DNA from: Campylobacter subantarcticus LMG 24377
GTDB taxonomy: Bacteria; Campylobacterota; Campylobacteria; Campylobacterales; Campylobacteraceae
Assembly: GCF_000816305.1 (NCBI RefSeq)
Contig: NZ_CP007773.1
Coordinates: 682,001-746,000 of the forward strand
Direction of reading: 5' to 3'
DNA: 64,000 nucleotides
The notes beneath the pieces were generated by a model that was not told where the DNA came from, ran no database searches, and was given only the letters and a program-made list of their open reading frames with translations. This document shows positions 38,440-50,930 of the stretch, in pieces (position 1 is the stretch's first letter; each line of letters starts with the position of its first letter). The position numbers and the translations under genes are program-made.

Positions 38440-39624
38440 ATGAAAATATTAGTTTTAAATTCAGGTTCATCTTCGATTAAATTTAAGCTTTTTGAAAAAG
38501 ATGAGGCTTTAGCGTCTGGTTTGGTGGAAAAAATAGGCGAGCAAAGCTCTAAAATAGAATTAAAAGATCTAAAAAGTGGTCAAAAATACAAAAAAGAATT
38601 GGCAATTAAAGATCATGAACAAGGTATTGAATTAGTAAATGAATTATTTGCTCAAAGTGGAATTTTACATGATTTAAATGAGCTTGATGGATGTGGACAT
38701 AGGATAGTTCATGGGGGGCCAAATTTAACCAAGCATTGTTTAGTAGATGATGAAATTTTAAAAGAAATTGATAGAGTTGCTCACATAGCACCTTTACATA
38801 ATCCTGCACATTTAATAGGTATTAAAACTATGATCAAAGCAGCTCCAAAAGTTCCTAATGTGACAGTTTTTGACACAGCTTTTCATCAAAGTATGCCTGA
38901 TTATGCTTATATGTATGCATTGCCTTATGAGTTTTACGAAAAACACCAAGTAAGAAAATACGGCTTTCACGGTACTTCACATTCTTATGTAAGCAAGCAA
39001 GCTGCATATATACTTGGCAAAGATATTAATGAATTTAATGCAATTAGTGCTCATCTTGGAAATGGTGCGAGTGTTTGTGCTATAGAAAATGGAAAATGTG
39101 TAGATACTTCTATGGGTTTTACTCCGCTAGAAGGTTTAATCATGGGAACTAGATGTGGAGATATTGATCCTGCTGTATTGCCATTTTTAGCAAAAGAATT
39201 AAATTTAAATCCATCTGATTTAGATACTATGATGAATAAAAAAAGTGGTGTTTATGGAATTTGTGGATTTAATGACTTTAGAGATATTGAAGCCCAAATT
39301 GAACAAAATAATGAAAAAGCAAGACTTGCTCTTGATATGTTTTGTTATCGTTTGAGTAAATATATCGGCTCATATTTTGCGATTTTACCTAGGGTTGATG
39401 CATTGATTTTTACTGCGGGTATTGGCGAGAATGATTGCATTGTGAGAGAAAAAGTTTGTCAAAGATTGGCACATTTAGGATTTGATATAGATTTAGAAAA
39501 AAATGCACAATCGAGAAATTGTGAAATCAGTAAAAAAGATTCTAAGATTAAAATTTTAATTATTCCAACAGAAGAAGAATTAGAAATAGCTAAAATTACC
39601 ACAGAGCTTATTAAAAATAAATAA
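38440..39624 (+). CDS. ackA: Acetate kinase
   Basis: Converts acetyl phosphate and ADP to acetate and ATP. ASKHA-fold enzyme of 394 residues with the N-terminal phosphate loop VLNSGSSSIKFKLF, catalytic region HRIVHGG, FDTAFHQSMP, YGFHGTSHSYVS, HLGNGASVCAIENGKCVDTSMG and FTAGIGEND. It forms the usual pta-ackA operon and ends at a strong terminator. Confidence 0.97.
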   Translation: MKILVLNSGSSSIKFKLFEKDEALASGLVEKIGEQSSKIELKDLKSGQKYKKELAIKDHEQGIELVNELFAQSGILHDLNELDGCGHRIVHGGPNLTKHCLVDDEILKEIDRVAHIAPLHNPAHLIGIKTMIKAAPKVPNVTVFDTAFHQSMPDYAYMYALPYEFYEKHQVRKYGFHGTSHSYVSKQAAYILGKDINEFNAISAHLGNGASVCAIENGKCVDTSMGFTPLEGLIMGTRCGDIDPAVLPFLAKELNLNPSDLDTMMNKKSGVYGICGFNDFRDIEAQIEQNNEKARLALDMFCYRLSKYIGSYFAILPRVDALIFTAGIGENDCIVREKVCQRLAHLGFDIDLEKNAQSRNCEISKKDSKIKILIIPTEEELEIAKITTELIKNK

Positions 39625-39648
39625 CCTTGAGTTTTAAAACTCAAGGTT
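39623..39648. terminator. Bidirectional terminator between ackA and metQ
   Basis: A perfect 26-base palindrome with half-site AACCTTGAGTTTT and its exact complement. It overlaps the end of ackA and stops just short of the metQ stop codon. T residues follow on both strands (GGTTTGCTTT on plus). It fits a rho-independent terminator shared by two convergent units. Confidence 0.85.
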
Positions 39649-39652
39649 TGCT

Positions 39653-40423
39653 TTAAAATGCAGGGACTACTGCACCTTGGTATTTTTCATTGATAAAATC
39701 TTTTACTTTTTGACTTTGTAAAGCCTTTACTAAAGCCTTGATTTTAGGATTGTCTTTATTATCTTGGGTGGTTACTAAGATATTTGCATAAGGACTTTCT
39801 TTGCTTTCTATTAAAATAGAATCTTTTACAGGATTTAAATTTGCTGATAAGGCATAATTTGAATTAATCACTGCAAAATCAACATCATCTAAAGCTCTTG
39901 GAAGTTGTGCTGCTTTTAACTCTTTAAATTTGATATTTTTTGGATTATCTTTAATATCAAGTGGAGTTTTTAATGCAGCATTGTCAAAACTAACTAGCTT
40001 AGTGCTAGCGATAATATCCAAAGCTCTGCTTTCATTTGTCGGATCATTTGGTACAGCTATAGTAGCATTTTGCGGAAGCTCTTGAATATTTTTGTATTTT
40101 TTTGAGTATAGAGCCATAGGTTCGATATGAATTTTTGCTACACTTATAAGTTTGGTTCCTTTGTTGGCATTAAATTCATCTAAATAAGGTTGGTGTTGGA
40201 AGAAATTTGCATCTAGTTCTTTGCTATCTGTGCTAAGATTTGGTAAAACATAATCACTAAATTCTTTGATTTTTAAAGTATAACCTTCTTTTTTTAGCAA
40301 ATCTTTAGTTTGTTCTAAAATTTCAGCATGTGGAATAGGTGTCGCACCTACAGTGATAACTTCATTAGCAAATAAACTTGCACCTAAAATTGTGCTTGCA
40401 GTGAGCAATTTTAACAATTTCAT
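39653..40423 (-). CDS. metQ: Methionine ABC importer substrate-binding protein (NlpA/MetQ family)
   Basis: Periplasmic binding protein for the MetNI importer. It opens with a signal peptide (about 1-19, ending SLFA) that has no lipobox Cys, so it appears to be a soluble periplasmic protein and not the usual lipoprotein. Family features include VGATPIPHAEIL, DANFFQHQPYLDEFN, ATIAVPNDPTNESRAL and DFAVINSNYAL. It is separated from metI by an inserted glycosyltransferase gene. A possible -10 (minus-strand TATAAT at 40455-40465) could give it its own transcript. Confidence 0.9.
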   Translation of the reverse strand: MKLLKLLTASTILGASLFANEVITVGATPIPHAEILEQTKDLLKKEGYTLKIKEFSDYVLPNLSTDSKELDANFFQHQPYLDEFNANKGTKLISVAKIHIEPMALYSKKYKNIQELPQNATIAVPNDPTNESRALDIIASTKLVSFDNAALKTPLDIKDNPKNIKFKELKAAQLPRALDDVDFAVINSNYALSANLNPVKDSILIESKESPYANILVTTQDNKDNPKIKALVKALQSQKVKDFINEKYQGAVVPAF

Positions 40424-40491
40424 TTTAACTCCTTTTTATAGTTTAAAATGCTTGATTATATTATAAAAATATTAATAAAATAAGAAAAATT

Positions 40492-41697
40492 TTATTTTTG
40501 TTTGTTTTTGTATTCTTTGGCAAGATGTTTAAGTTCTTTTATAAATTTTATATAACCACCTTTGTGCCAATTTTTTTGAGCCTTAATGAGGGCTTGTCCG
40601 ATTTTGTAAGAATAAGTATTTTGATTTTTAATACCCTCACTTTTGTAATCATCATAGCTTGATAGAGGTGGAAGCTTAAGGTAAGGTTTTGTTTTTAAAT
40701 CTTTTTGGTATTGCTTGGCAAGTTTTGTGTGTTTGTAATAAATTTTTAGTAGAGTAAAAGGTAAAAAAGGAATTTTTTTCTTATCCTTAGTACACTCTAT
40801 AAAGGCGTAACCCAGTTTGTATGATAAATGATATCTTGTGCGTTGGATGGATTGCTTGTTGTCTTTGTGAAAAGAACCTATATATTTACTTCCTCCAAGT
40901 TTTAACCATTTTTCATAATATTCTTGCCATCTAGGCCATGTCTGATTGCAAAATTTACTATTCCAAAAACGACTATTAGTGCCACAAGCATGGACAATAG
41001 AGGCATTTTGCATTAAATTGGTAAGATAATGAGTACTTCCTGTGTATTTGTCTTTGAAATCTTTAACCTTGAAATGATTTTTTAAAACCATAAGAGTAAA
41101 AATACCCTGATCTTGCCAGTTTTTTGTGTGTTGTGATAGTTGGTTATAAATGAATTGATAACATTGTAAAGGATTAGATATATGATCGGTAAAGACTAAA
41201 ATTCCTGTTTGATAAACTCGTTCCTTAGAGTATTCTTTTTCTAAGGGCAGGGCTGTTTGGAGTAAAGTTTTACCTAATCTTGCGCCAAAGTGGTATTTTT
41301 TATTTTGTAATTTTTTTAACTCATGAATACTTTTTAATAATAAAACATCAAAATCAAGATAAATAATGCTTTTGCACTCGTGTAAGAATTTAAAGGCTTC
41401 AAATCTAGCAAAAGCCATATGAGTCCATCTTTTTAGAAAAAATAAACTAGCAGCGTCTTTTTGATTTTTTCCAAGCGAATGTAAAAACTCTTCTTGGGTA
41501 AAAGAGATAAAGTGTATGTTTTTGCCTTGAGTTATTTTGCGCATAATGTTTTGATCTTCTAAGCTAAAACCATCATGTAGGATGTAAAATACATCTACAT
41601 GTTGCTTCATCACATCCATAATGTTAATAAGCAAAGTCCCTATGGTAAAGCTTGAATTTTTAGTCGCTGCTAACAAGATACCTAATTCGTATTTCAT
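40492..41697 (-). CDS. Glycosyltransferase family 8 protein (LOS/surface glycan type)
   Basis: Likely cytoplasmic enzyme that transfers glucose or galactose from a nucleotide sugar during surface glycan assembly. The GT8 fold is indicated by the N-terminal strand LGILLAATKNSSFTIGTLL, the metal-binding DFD (115-117 in IIYLDFDVLL) and FNSK-like HACGTNSRFWNS. The C-terminal third holds two similar copies of a YKLG/YKIG segment (near 295-330 and 365-400), common in Campylobacter transferases. It lies between metI (3 bases upstream) and metQ with no clear Shine-Dalgarno, so translation is probably coupled to metI. Its presence in a methionine operon is odd. Confidence 0.82.
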   Translation of the reverse strand: MKYELGILLAATKNSSFTIGTLLINIMDVMKQHVDVFYILHDGFSLEDQNIMRKITQGKNIHFISFTQEEFLHSLGKNQKDAASLFFLKRWTHMAFARFEAFKFLHECKSIIYLDFDVLLLKSIHELKKLQNKKYHFGARLGKTLLQTALPLEKEYSKERVYQTGILVFTDHISNPLQCYQFIYNQLSQHTKNWQDQGIFTLMVLKNHFKVKDFKDKYTGSTHYLTNLMQNASIVHACGTNSRFWNSKFCNQTWPRWQEYYEKWLKLGGSKYIGSFHKDNKQSIQRTRYHLSYKLGYAFIECTKDKKKIPFLPFTLLKIYYKHTKLAKQYQKDLKTKPYLKLPPLSSYDDYKSEGIKNQNTYSYKIGQALIKAQKNWHKGGYIKFIKELKHLAKEYKNKQK

Positions 41698-41700
41698 GTT

Positions 41701-42366
41701 TTATCTTTTTGTGATTTTATAAAGCATATTTCCTATAAATTGTATGATTTGCACTAAGACAATTAAAATCACAACAGTTTGAATCATAATATCAGTTCTA
41801 AAGCGCTCATAACCATAGCGGATAGCCACATCCCCTAAGCCACCGCCACCAACAGTTCCTGCCATAGCAGAAAATCCTATTACGATGATTAAAATTAAAG
41901 TGATACCGTTAATAATGCTTGGCAAAGCCTCACTAAACATTACTTTAAAGATAATTTGAGTTTTGCTAGCACCATAAGATCTTGCCGCCTCTATAATACC
42001 AGGATCTATTTCTTTAAATGCACTTTCTATCATTTTAGCTAAATAAGGTGCAATTCCTATAGTAAGTGGTACTATCGTAGCAGTTGTGCCTATGCTAATG
42101 CCAATGAGGTATTTTGTAAAAGGACTTAAAACCACAATAAGGACCAAAAATGGAAAAGATCTTAAGATATTGATGATAAAATCCAAAACACTATAAATAC
42201 CTTTGTTTTCACATAAACCACCTTTATCGGTAACAGTAAGCACAATTGCAGGGATTAGTGCGATTAAAAATGCTAAAAAAGTAGCTGTAAAACTCATATA
42301 AAGAGTTTCTAATAATGCTGGATATAATATATTTTCAAAATTTCTTATAATTGCCTCTATGTTCAT
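41701..42366 (-). CDS. metI: Methionine ABC importer permease
   Basis: Inner-membrane permease of the D/L-methionine importer. About five hydrophobic segments and the EAA-type ATPase-contact loop (IIEAARSYGASKTQIIFKVMF) are visible, with the C-terminal GGGGLGDVAIRYGY typical of MetI. I chose the ATG at 42366 (MNIEAI), which overlaps the metN stop as TAATG and has GGGAG nine bases upstream. A start five codons further up (42381, MGACI) would place the GGGAG inside the gene. Confidence 0.93.
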   Translation of the reverse strand: MNIEAIIRNFENILYPALLETLYMSFTATFLAFLIALIPAIVLTVTDKGGLCENKGIYSVLDFIINILRSFPFLVLIVVLSPFTKYLIGISIGTTATIVPLTIGIAPYLAKMIESAFKEIDPGIIEAARSYGASKTQIIFKVMFSEALPSIINGITLILIIVIGFSAMAGTVGGGGLGDVAIRYGYERFRTDIMIQTVVILIVLVQIIQFIGNMLYKITKR

Positions 42367-43322
42367 TATGCAAGCTCCCAAATAACACCATTTTCTTGTA
42401 GGTAGTTTAAAACTTTTTCTTGATCTTTAGGTTCTATATTAATAACTAAATTTCCTAAAGCATTATTATTTAATTTTTCTATTTTACCCCAAACGATATT
42501 AAAATCAATGTTTAAATTTCTGGCCATATGGGTAATAATGCTTTGGTTTGCCTTTTCCTTGCAAAAATATAAACGTACATTAATCCCACTTTGTGGTAAA
42601 AACTCACTTTCTCCCAAGAATTCACGCATTTTTTCACTCGGTTTTAAAAATAAATCTTCTATATTTCCTTGGCCTATGATTTGCCCATGCTCTAGTAAAA
42701 CTGCTTTTTGTGCGATTTGTTTTACTGCTTCCATTTCATGGGTTACTAATACTACGCTGATGTTAAATTCTTGATTGATTTTAGCAATAAGTTCTAAAAT
42801 ATTATTAGTGGTGTTTGGGTCTAATGCAGAAGTAGCCTCATCACTTAGTAATATTTTGGGATTTAAAGCAAGGGCTCTAGCTATGGCAACTCTTTGTTTT
42901 TGTCCACCGCTAAGCTCATTGGGATAAGCCTTGCTTTTAGCTAAAAGCCCCACAAGATCTAAAAGTTCATTAACTCTTTTTTGGATTTTACTTTTATCAT
43001 AATTGTGAATTTCTAAAGGCATGGCAACATTTTCAAATACACTTTTTCTACTCATAAGCGCAAAGTGCTGAAAGATCATTCCAATATCTTTTCTAAAAGT
43101 TCTAAGCTCTTTTTCTTTTAGAGTAGCTATTTCTTTACCAAAAACTTGTACGCTACCACTTTGATAATTTTCTAAACCATTGATGCATCTTAATAGGGTG
43201 GATTTTCCTGCCCCACTGTGTCCAACAAGGGCGTAAATTTCACCTTCTTTTACTTCTAATGACACATCATTGATGACTAATTCTTTGCCATAGTATTTTT
43301 TTAGATTTTGTATTTTTATCAC
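42366..43322 (-). CDS. metN: Methionine ABC importer ATP-binding protein
   Basis: ATPase that powers MetI. Walker [18 protein letters not shown], signature [15 protein letters not shown], Walker [16 protein letters not shown]. The C-terminal ~80 residues form a NIL domain ([17 protein letters not shown]), which in MetN senses intracellular methionine and inhibits transport. It follows valS by four bases, so the importer may be partly transcribed from the valS side. Confidence 0.95.
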   Translation of the reverse strand: MIKIQNLKKYYGKELVINDVSLEVKEGEIYALVGHSGAGKSTLLRCINGLENYQSGSVQVFGKEIATLKEKELRTFRKDIGMIFQHFALMSRKSVFENVAMPLEIHNYDKSKIQKRVNELLDLVGLLAKSKAYPNELSGGQKQRVAIARALALNPKILLSDEATSALDPNTTNNILELIAKINQEFNISVVLVTHEMEAVKQIAQKAVLLEHGQIIGQGNIEDLFLKPSEKMREFLGESEFLPQSGINVRLYFCKEKANQSIITHMARNLNIDFNIVWGKIEKLNNNALGNLVINIEPKDQEKVLNYLQENGVIWELA

Positions 43323-43326
43323 TGAT

Positions 43327-45939
<2,613 letters not shown>

Positions 45940-46013
45940 GATTATTACCTTGAGAATGAAAATAAATTGTTATGTTAGCTTAAAATTGTTAAAGAAGTTT
46001 TTAATTTTAGAAA

Positions 46014-47126
46014 TTAGTTATAAAAACTAATTTCTACTTTACGGTTGTTTTGTCTTTGAGAGTCAGATTTATCTTTAGTAGGATAAGTATCTTTTCCCAA
46101 AGATTCGATCTCGATTACTTCGGTAAAACTAAAGAAGTGTTTAGCTACATTCATTGCTCTATTCAATCCTATCATATAATTTGCAAAAGCGCTTCCTCTA
46201 TCATCTGCATAACCTTGAATTTTAACCTTTTTAATGATATCTTCTCTAGCTAGATTTTGATTGATTTTTTCTAATAAATCTTCATTGCTATATTCGCTAT
46301 AGCCGTTTTTGTCAAATAAAAATTTCAGATTTGAAATTTTTACATCTACGTAGTTATATTTTTTCTTGTTTTTTTCAAATACGATGTCTTTATTATATAT
46401 ACTTAGTTTCATATTATCATTAGAAAGCATATCAATAAAAATAGTTAGATTGTAATCTTGAGAGTTGTTTTTGATAGGGTTGATCATCTCTTTTAAAACC
46501 CCAATCCTATAATCACTTAAATTTTTACCATCTAAAACATAAACTTTGACAAAATCATTACTAAGTTGTGGTTCATAGCGACTTGTTTTACCTTTTGCTA
46601 TGTATTCTTGCATGGTATTTTTATAAGTATTGGTTTTTTTGTGAGTTTGTTTTACATCTTGTGTGTTTTTGTTTTGTATAGTTTGGGTTGTTTTTGTTTG
46701 GATTATTTGAGCATGAGATTGAGTTTTTTCTTTCTTTACTTCAGCGGTTGTGTTTTTTTCTTGTGTGCTAGTGTTGTTATCTTGTGTATTAACGCTTTCT
46801 TTTTGTGTAGTGGTATTTTCTTTTTGTATATTTACATTAGTGGTGTTTGGCTCTGATGTAATTGTGTTATTAGCTAAAGAGTTAGCCTGACTTTCATAAG
46901 GTTTTTCTTCGTTTGTTTGAGTGTGATTTTCATAAGTATTATGACTTAAGTAATTTTCTTCGTGATTATATTGGTTGGTTGATGAACTATAGCTTTGATA
47001 AGAATTATTTTTCTTATAATCATATACATAAGTATTTGAAGAATCATCAAAATACCATATATAAAATCCTATGCTAGCACCTAGTAATACAACAAAAGCT
47101 ACACTTAAAGCAATAATACTTTTCAT
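46014..47126 (-). CDS. Inner-membrane-anchored protein with C-terminal OmpA-like domain
   Basis: Unnamed. One N-terminal hydrophobic segment (about 4-26), a long low-complexity periplasmic linker rich in Asn, Thr, Gln and Lys (about 30-180), then an alpha/beta region and a C-terminal OmpA/MotB-like peptidoglycan-binding motif (VKIQGYADDRGSAFANYMIGLNRAMNVA, ending NNRKVEISF). This layout suggests a protein fixed in the inner membrane that reaches the cell wall. It lies between a terminator after ppa and valS. Function unknown. Confidence 0.75.
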   Translation of the reverse strand: MKSIIALSVAFVVLLGASIGFYIWYFDDSSNTYVYDYKKNNSYQSYSSSTNQYNHEENYLSHNTYENHTQTNEEKPYESQANSLANNTITSEPNTTNVNIQKENTTTQKESVNTQDNNTSTQEKNTTAEVKKEKTQSHAQIIQTKTTQTIQNKNTQDVKQTHKKTNTYKNTMQEYIAKGKTSRYEPQLSNDFVKVYVLDGKNLSDYRIGVLKEMINPIKNNSQDYNLTIFIDMLSNDNMKLSIYNKDIVFEKNKKKYNYVDVKISNLKFLFDKNGYSEYSNEDLLEKINQNLAREDIIKKVKIQGYADDRGSAFANYMIGLNRAMNVAKHFFSFTEVIEIESLGKDTYPTKDKSDSQRQNNRKVEISFYN

Positions 47127-47139
47127 TTTTATCCTTTTA

Positions 47140-47162
47140 AAAGTCCTTTTTTAAAGGACTTT
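47140..47162 (-). terminator. Terminator after ppa
   Basis: Perfect 10-bp arms AAAGTCCTTT (47140-47149) and AAAGGACTTT (47153-47162) with a 3-base loop, immediately downstream of the ppa stop and followed on the minus strand by TTTT. This should end the aspS-adk-ppa transcript. Confidence 0.75.
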
Positions 47163-47164
47163 GA

Positions 47165-47683
47165 TTATTTGTAATTTTTAATAGAATTTTCTAAAATTTC
47201 ACTTGCTTTTTCGATACCTGCAAATTCTTTTACTTTTACCCATTTGTTTGGTTCAAGCATTTTGTATGTTTCAAAGAAATTTTTGATCTTGTCTAAGCTT
47301 GCTTTTGGAAGATCATCTAGACTTTTAATGCTATCATACCTTGGGTCGATTTTGCTTACAGGAACAGCTAGTAATTTTTCATCCATACCACTTTCATCTT
47401 CCATTAGCAACACACCTATTAAACGACAAGGGATTGCAGCACCTGCTTGAATAGGGTATTCATTTAATACTAAAACATCAATAGGATCACCATCATCTGC
47501 AAGAGTATTTGGTATAAAACCATAGTTTGCTGGATAAAACATCGCTGAGTACATCACACGATCAACCATAATAGCTCCGCTTTCTTTATCAAGTTCGTAT
47601 TTGATATTGGATCCATAAGGAATTTCAATAACCGCATTTAGCTTGTTTGGTACTTCTCCAACTTTAATTTTGCTAATATCCAT
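47165..47683 (-). CDS. ppa: Inorganic pyrophosphatase
   Basis: Hydrolyses pyrophosphate and pulls biosynthetic reactions forward. Family I enzyme of 172 residues; IEIPYGSNIKYELDKESGAI and the active-site NTLADDGDPIDVLVL with its Asp cluster are present. It is the last gene of the aspS-adk-ppa group and ends at a strong terminator. Confidence 0.97.
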   Translation of the reverse strand: MDISKIKVGEVPNKLNAVIEIPYGSNIKYELDKESGAIMVDRVMYSAMFYPANYGFIPNTLADDGDPIDVLVLNEYPIQAGAAIPCRLIGVLLMEDESGMDEKLLAVPVSKIDPRYDSIKSLDDLPKASLDKIKNFFETYKMLEPNKWVKVKEFAGIEKASEILENSIKNYK

Positions 47684-47693
47684 TTTTTATCCT

Positions 47694-48266
47694 TTATTTT
47701 AATAAATCATTAATTAAATTTTTCATATCCGCTACGATAGCTTCGATACTTCTTTCACCATTGATTATATGGTGGATATTTTCTTTGGTATAGAAATTTG
47801 TTATTTCTTCTAAAGGTTCTAAATAAACTTTCATTCTATTGTTGAAAACTTCTTCATTATCATCAGCACCTCTAGCACGCCCCAAAACTCTTTCTCTGGC
47901 AACTTCTTCACTAACTTTTACTTCTATAACACCTTTTAAATTTACTTCATTTTGATTTTTTAATACTTTATCAAACTCGAGCATTTGTTCCACGCTTCTT
48001 GGGTAACCATCGATAAGTATCGTGTTAGTTGGAGCGTTTTTTAAAGCCGTGATAATGGTATTTACAACTACATCTAGTGGGACTAAATTCCCTTTAGAAA
48101 TAAAACTATCAATGGTTTTTCCAAGTTCACTACCACTAGCAACTTCTGCTCTTAATAAATCTCCTGTAGAATAATGAGTAATGTTTGCATCATCTGCTGC
48201 AATAATGCTTGCATCAGTTGTTTTACCACTGCCTGGTGCGCCTATGATTAAAAATAATTGTTTCAT
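47694..48266 (-). CDS. adk: Adenylate kinase
   Basis: Balances AMP, ADP and ATP. The P-loop [14 protein letters not shown] is at the N-terminus; the NMP-binding region ([19 protein letters not shown]) and [11 protein letters not shown] follow. At 190 residues with a short LID segment ([13 protein letters not shown]), it is the short-lid form. It overlaps aspS by 4 bases. Confidence 0.96.
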   Translation of the reverse strand: MKQLFLIIGAPGSGKTTDASIIAADDANITHYSTGDLLRAEVASGSELGKTIDSFISKGNLVPLDVVVNTIITALKNAPTNTILIDGYPRSVEQMLEFDKVLKNQNEVNLKGVIEVKVSEEVARERVLGRARGADDNEEVFNNRMKVYLEPLEEITNFYTKENIHHIINGERSIEAIVADMKNLINDLLK

Positions 48267-50014
48267 TTAGTATTCTCCCTTAATCTTATACCTAATTCTC
48301 TCATTTGTTCATTGCTTACTTCGCTTGGAGCTTGAGTCATAAGACATTGTGCTCTTTGTGTTTTAGGGAAGGCAATTACTTCTCTAATGCTTGATGATTT
48401 AGTTAAAAGCATGATAAGTCTATCTAAGCCTATTGCTATACCGCCATGTGGAGGAGCTCCAAAACTTAACGCATCTAGTAAGAAACCGAATTTCTTTTTT
48501 TGCTCTTCTTCGTCAATATTAAGCAGTTTGAAAACTTTTTGCTGGATAGCACTTTTGTGAATTCTTATACTACCGCCACCTAATTCAACACCATTCAAAA
48601 CTACATCGTGTGCGATTGAGTTAATCTCTTCTAAATCTTGCTCGTCAATATTTTTTGGCATTGTGAATGGATGGTGCATTGCAGAATAACTACCATCATC
48701 GTTTTGTTCAAACATAGGAAAATCAACAACCCATAAGAATTCTAATTTATCCTCATCGATAATTTTCATTTCATCGGCAAGGAATAATCTAAATCTACCC
48801 ATGTAATCTAGCACAGTTTTCTTAGCTCCTGCACCAAAAAATACCACATCGCCCACTTCTAATTCACATCTTTGGATTAAAGCATTTAAATCCTCTTCGT
48901 TAAAGAATTTGCAAAGTGGACCCTTAGGACCATCTTCTTTCATTTGAATAAATGCAAGTCCTGCTGCTCCAAATTTGCGTACAAATTCTTCAAATCTTTG
49001 CATTTGACGTTTTGAGAAAATCGTATCTCCTTTTGGAACTCTTAAGGCTTTGATACGATTTTTCTTTGTATCTTTTGCGATATTTGCAAAAATTTCATTG
49101 TTTGATTTTGCAAAAATATCGATTACATCGATCAATTTCATATCAAACCTTAAATCAGGTTTATCCGAACCATAACACTCCATCGCTTCTTTATAACTCA
49201 TTTGTCTAAAAGGAATGCTAATTTCTTTTCCACAAGCTTGAAAGATATCTTTAAGTAGGTTTTCAGCCATGGTTATGATGTCTTTTTGCTCACAAAAACT
49301 CATTTCTATGTCTATTTGAGTAAATTCAGGTTGGCGATCTGCTCTTAAATCTTCATCTCTAAAGCATTTTGCTATTTGAAAGTATCTATCAAAGCCTGAA
49401 CACATTAAAAGTTGCTTGAAAAGTTGAGGACTTTGAGGTAGGGCATAAAATTCACCTTGGTGTACACGCGATGGGACTAGATAATCTCTTGCACCTTCTG
49501 GAGTAGCTTTAGTTAAAATAGGAGTTTCAACCTCTAAAAATCCCATTTTAGCTAAAGAGTTTCTTGTTGCAATACATGCTGTAGATCTGAGTGCGAAATT
49601 ATCATAAAGTTTTTTACTTCTTAAGTCTAAAAATCTGTATTTTAATCTTAATTCTTCATTAACACTTTCATCGCCTATAGCAAAAGGTATCACTGCGCTT
49701 TCATTTTCAATAGTAAGTTTGTTTATAACAACTTCTATTTCTCCGGTTTTAAGTTTTGGATTTGCCAATCCCTCGCCACGTGGACGAATTTTACCTTGCG
49801 CGATTAAAACGTATTCGTTTCTTACGGTTGAAGCGATATGGTGTGCTTCTTGGTTATCTGTAGGATCACATACTAGTTGTATTAATCCGCTACGATCTCT
49901 AAGATCGATGAAAATTACACCTCCATGGTCGCGGTATGAATTTACCCAACCACATAATGTTACTTCTTCGCCAACATTTTGTATGTTAAGCTCTGTATTA
50001 TAATGTGTTCTCAA
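48263..50014 (-). CDS. aspS: Aspartyl-tRNA synthetase
   Basis: Class II synthetase of 583 residues: OB-fold anticodon domain (about 1-110, [19 protein letters not shown]), catalytic core with [25 protein letters not shown], the bacterial insertion (GAD) domain in the middle, and motif 3 [20 protein letters not shown]. In epsilonproteobacteria this enzyme is often non-discriminating and also charges tRNA-Asn for GatCAB; sequence alone does not settle that here. AAGGA lies just ahead of the ATG. Confidence 0.96.
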   Translation of the reverse strand: MRTHYNTELNIQNVGEEVTLCGWVNSYRDHGGVIFIDLRDRSGLIQLVCDPTDNQEAHHIASTVRNEYVLIAQGKIRPRGEGLANPKLKTGEIEVVINKLTIENESAVIPFAIGDESVNEELRLKYRFLDLRSKKLYDNFALRSTACIATRNSLAKMGFLEVETPILTKATPEGARDYLVPSRVHQGEFYALPQSPQLFKQLLMCSGFDRYFQIAKCFRDEDLRADRQPEFTQIDIEMSFCEQKDIITMAENLLKDIFQACGKEISIPFRQMSYKEAMECYGSDKPDLRFDMKLIDVIDIFAKSNNEIFANIAKDTKKNRIKALRVPKGDTIFSKRQMQRFEEFVRKFGAAGLAFIQMKEDGPKGPLCKFFNEEDLNALIQRCELEVGDVVFFGAGAKKTVLDYMGRFRLFLADEMKIIDEDKLEFLWVVDFPMFEQNDDGSYSAMHHPFTMPKNIDEQDLEEINSIAHDVVLNGVELGGGSIRIHKSAIQQKVFKLLNIDEEEQKKKFGFLLDALSFGAPPHGGIAIGLDRLIMLLTKSSSIREVIAFPKTQRAQCLMTQAPSEVSNEQMRELGIRLRENTK

Positions 50015-50049
50015 AATTTTTCCTTAGATTAATTTTGTTTAATTTTGTA

Positions 50050-50055
50050 ATTATA
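50050..50055 (-). promoter_or_regulatory. Candidate aspS -10
   Basis: Minus-strand TATAAT (in ACTATAATTAC), 36 bases upstream of the aspS ATG. It would head the aspS-adk-ppa operon and faces away from the nadK promoter in the same 85-base gap. Confidence 0.45.
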
Positions 50056-50084
50056 GTATTTTATTCTTTTGCTTAGCTAAGTTT

Positions 50085-50093
50085 TGTTATAAT
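50085..50093 (+). promoter_or_regulatory. Extended -10 promoter of nadK, predicting a leaderless mRNA
   Basis: TGT followed by TATAAT (50088-50093) is a perfect extended -10. The nadK ATG begins at 50100, six bases later, which is about where transcription should start. No Shine-Dalgarno sequence is visible before the ATG. Confidence 0.6.
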
Positions 50094-50099
50094 TTTTCT

Positions 50100-50930
50100 A
50101 TGAAAAAACAGATTAATATAGAAAAAATTCAAAAAGTTGGCTTATTTTGTAGATTAAATACCAACCTAAATGAGCAAATTGCTTTATTAAGAAAGATTTT
50201 TGATGTAAAAAATATTGAAGTGGTTTTGTTAAGCCAAGATAAAATTCATTTAAAAGATTTATCAGATTTGGATTTTCTTATTTCTCTTGGTGGAGATGGA
50301 ACACTTCTATCTTTATGTAGGCAAGCATATCAAGCTAAAAAACCTATCTTAGGGATAAATGCTGGAAATTTAGGTTTTTTGACTGCTTTTTCGTTGAGTG
50401 AAGTGGAAGTTTTTTTTGAAGATTTTTTTAGGGGTAATTTTAAAATAGAAACGGCAAAAATGCTTCAGATTACCTTATATAAAAAAAATAAAATCATTAA
50501 AAAGTTCGCCTTTAATGACGCGGTTTTTTCTCGCGATAATGCCTTAATGGCAAATGTGGAAGTATTTTTTGAAAATAAGCTTTTTAACGCTTATTATGGA
50601 GATGGATTAATCATTGCAAGTTCAAGTGGATCTACCGCGTATAATATCAGCGCAGGCGGTCCTATCGTGCATCCTTGGAGTGAAATTTTTGTTTTAACAC
50701 CGGTTTGTTCGCATTCTTTAACCCAAAGACCTATTGTTTTGCCTTATGGTTTTGAGCTTGAATTAAAAGTGGAGCAATGTTTGTTGTATTTAGATGGACA
50801 AGAAGTGATTAATCCTAAAGAATATGATAAAATTCTTATAGGCCTTAGTAAAAAAGAACTTAGTTTTATACACCAAAAAGATAGAGATTATTTCCAAGTT
50901 TTAAAAGAAAAGTTAAATTGGGGTAAGTGA
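50100..50930 (+). CDS. nadK: NAD kinase
   Basis: Phosphorylates NAD to NADP. The 276-residue protein has the diagnostic [31 protein letters not shown]-type segment and the [18 protein letters not shown] loop. The start at 50100 has no RBS and lies right after an extended -10 box, suggesting leaderless translation. Its stop overlaps recN (TGATG). It heads a long plus-strand run of genes. Confidence 0.95.
   Translation: MKKQINIEKIQKVGLFCRLNTNLNEQIALLRKIFDVKNIEVVLLSQDKIHLKDLSDLDFLISLGGDGTLLSLCRQAYQAKKPILGINAGNLGFLTAFSLSEVEVFFEDFFRGNFKIETAKMLQITLYKKNKIIKKFAFNDAVFSRDNALMANVEVFFENKLFNAYYGDGLIIASSSGSTAYNISAGGPIVHPWSEIFVLTPVCSHSLTQRPIVLPYGFELELKVEQCLLYLDGQEVINPKEYDKILIGLSKKELSFIHQKDRDYFQVLKEKLNWGK

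Noticed and set aside
38710-38720. G6 run in ackA as a possible phase-variable tract
   Set aside because: It encodes the conserved HGG motif of an essential-type metabolic enzyme and is shorter than the lengths known to slip often.
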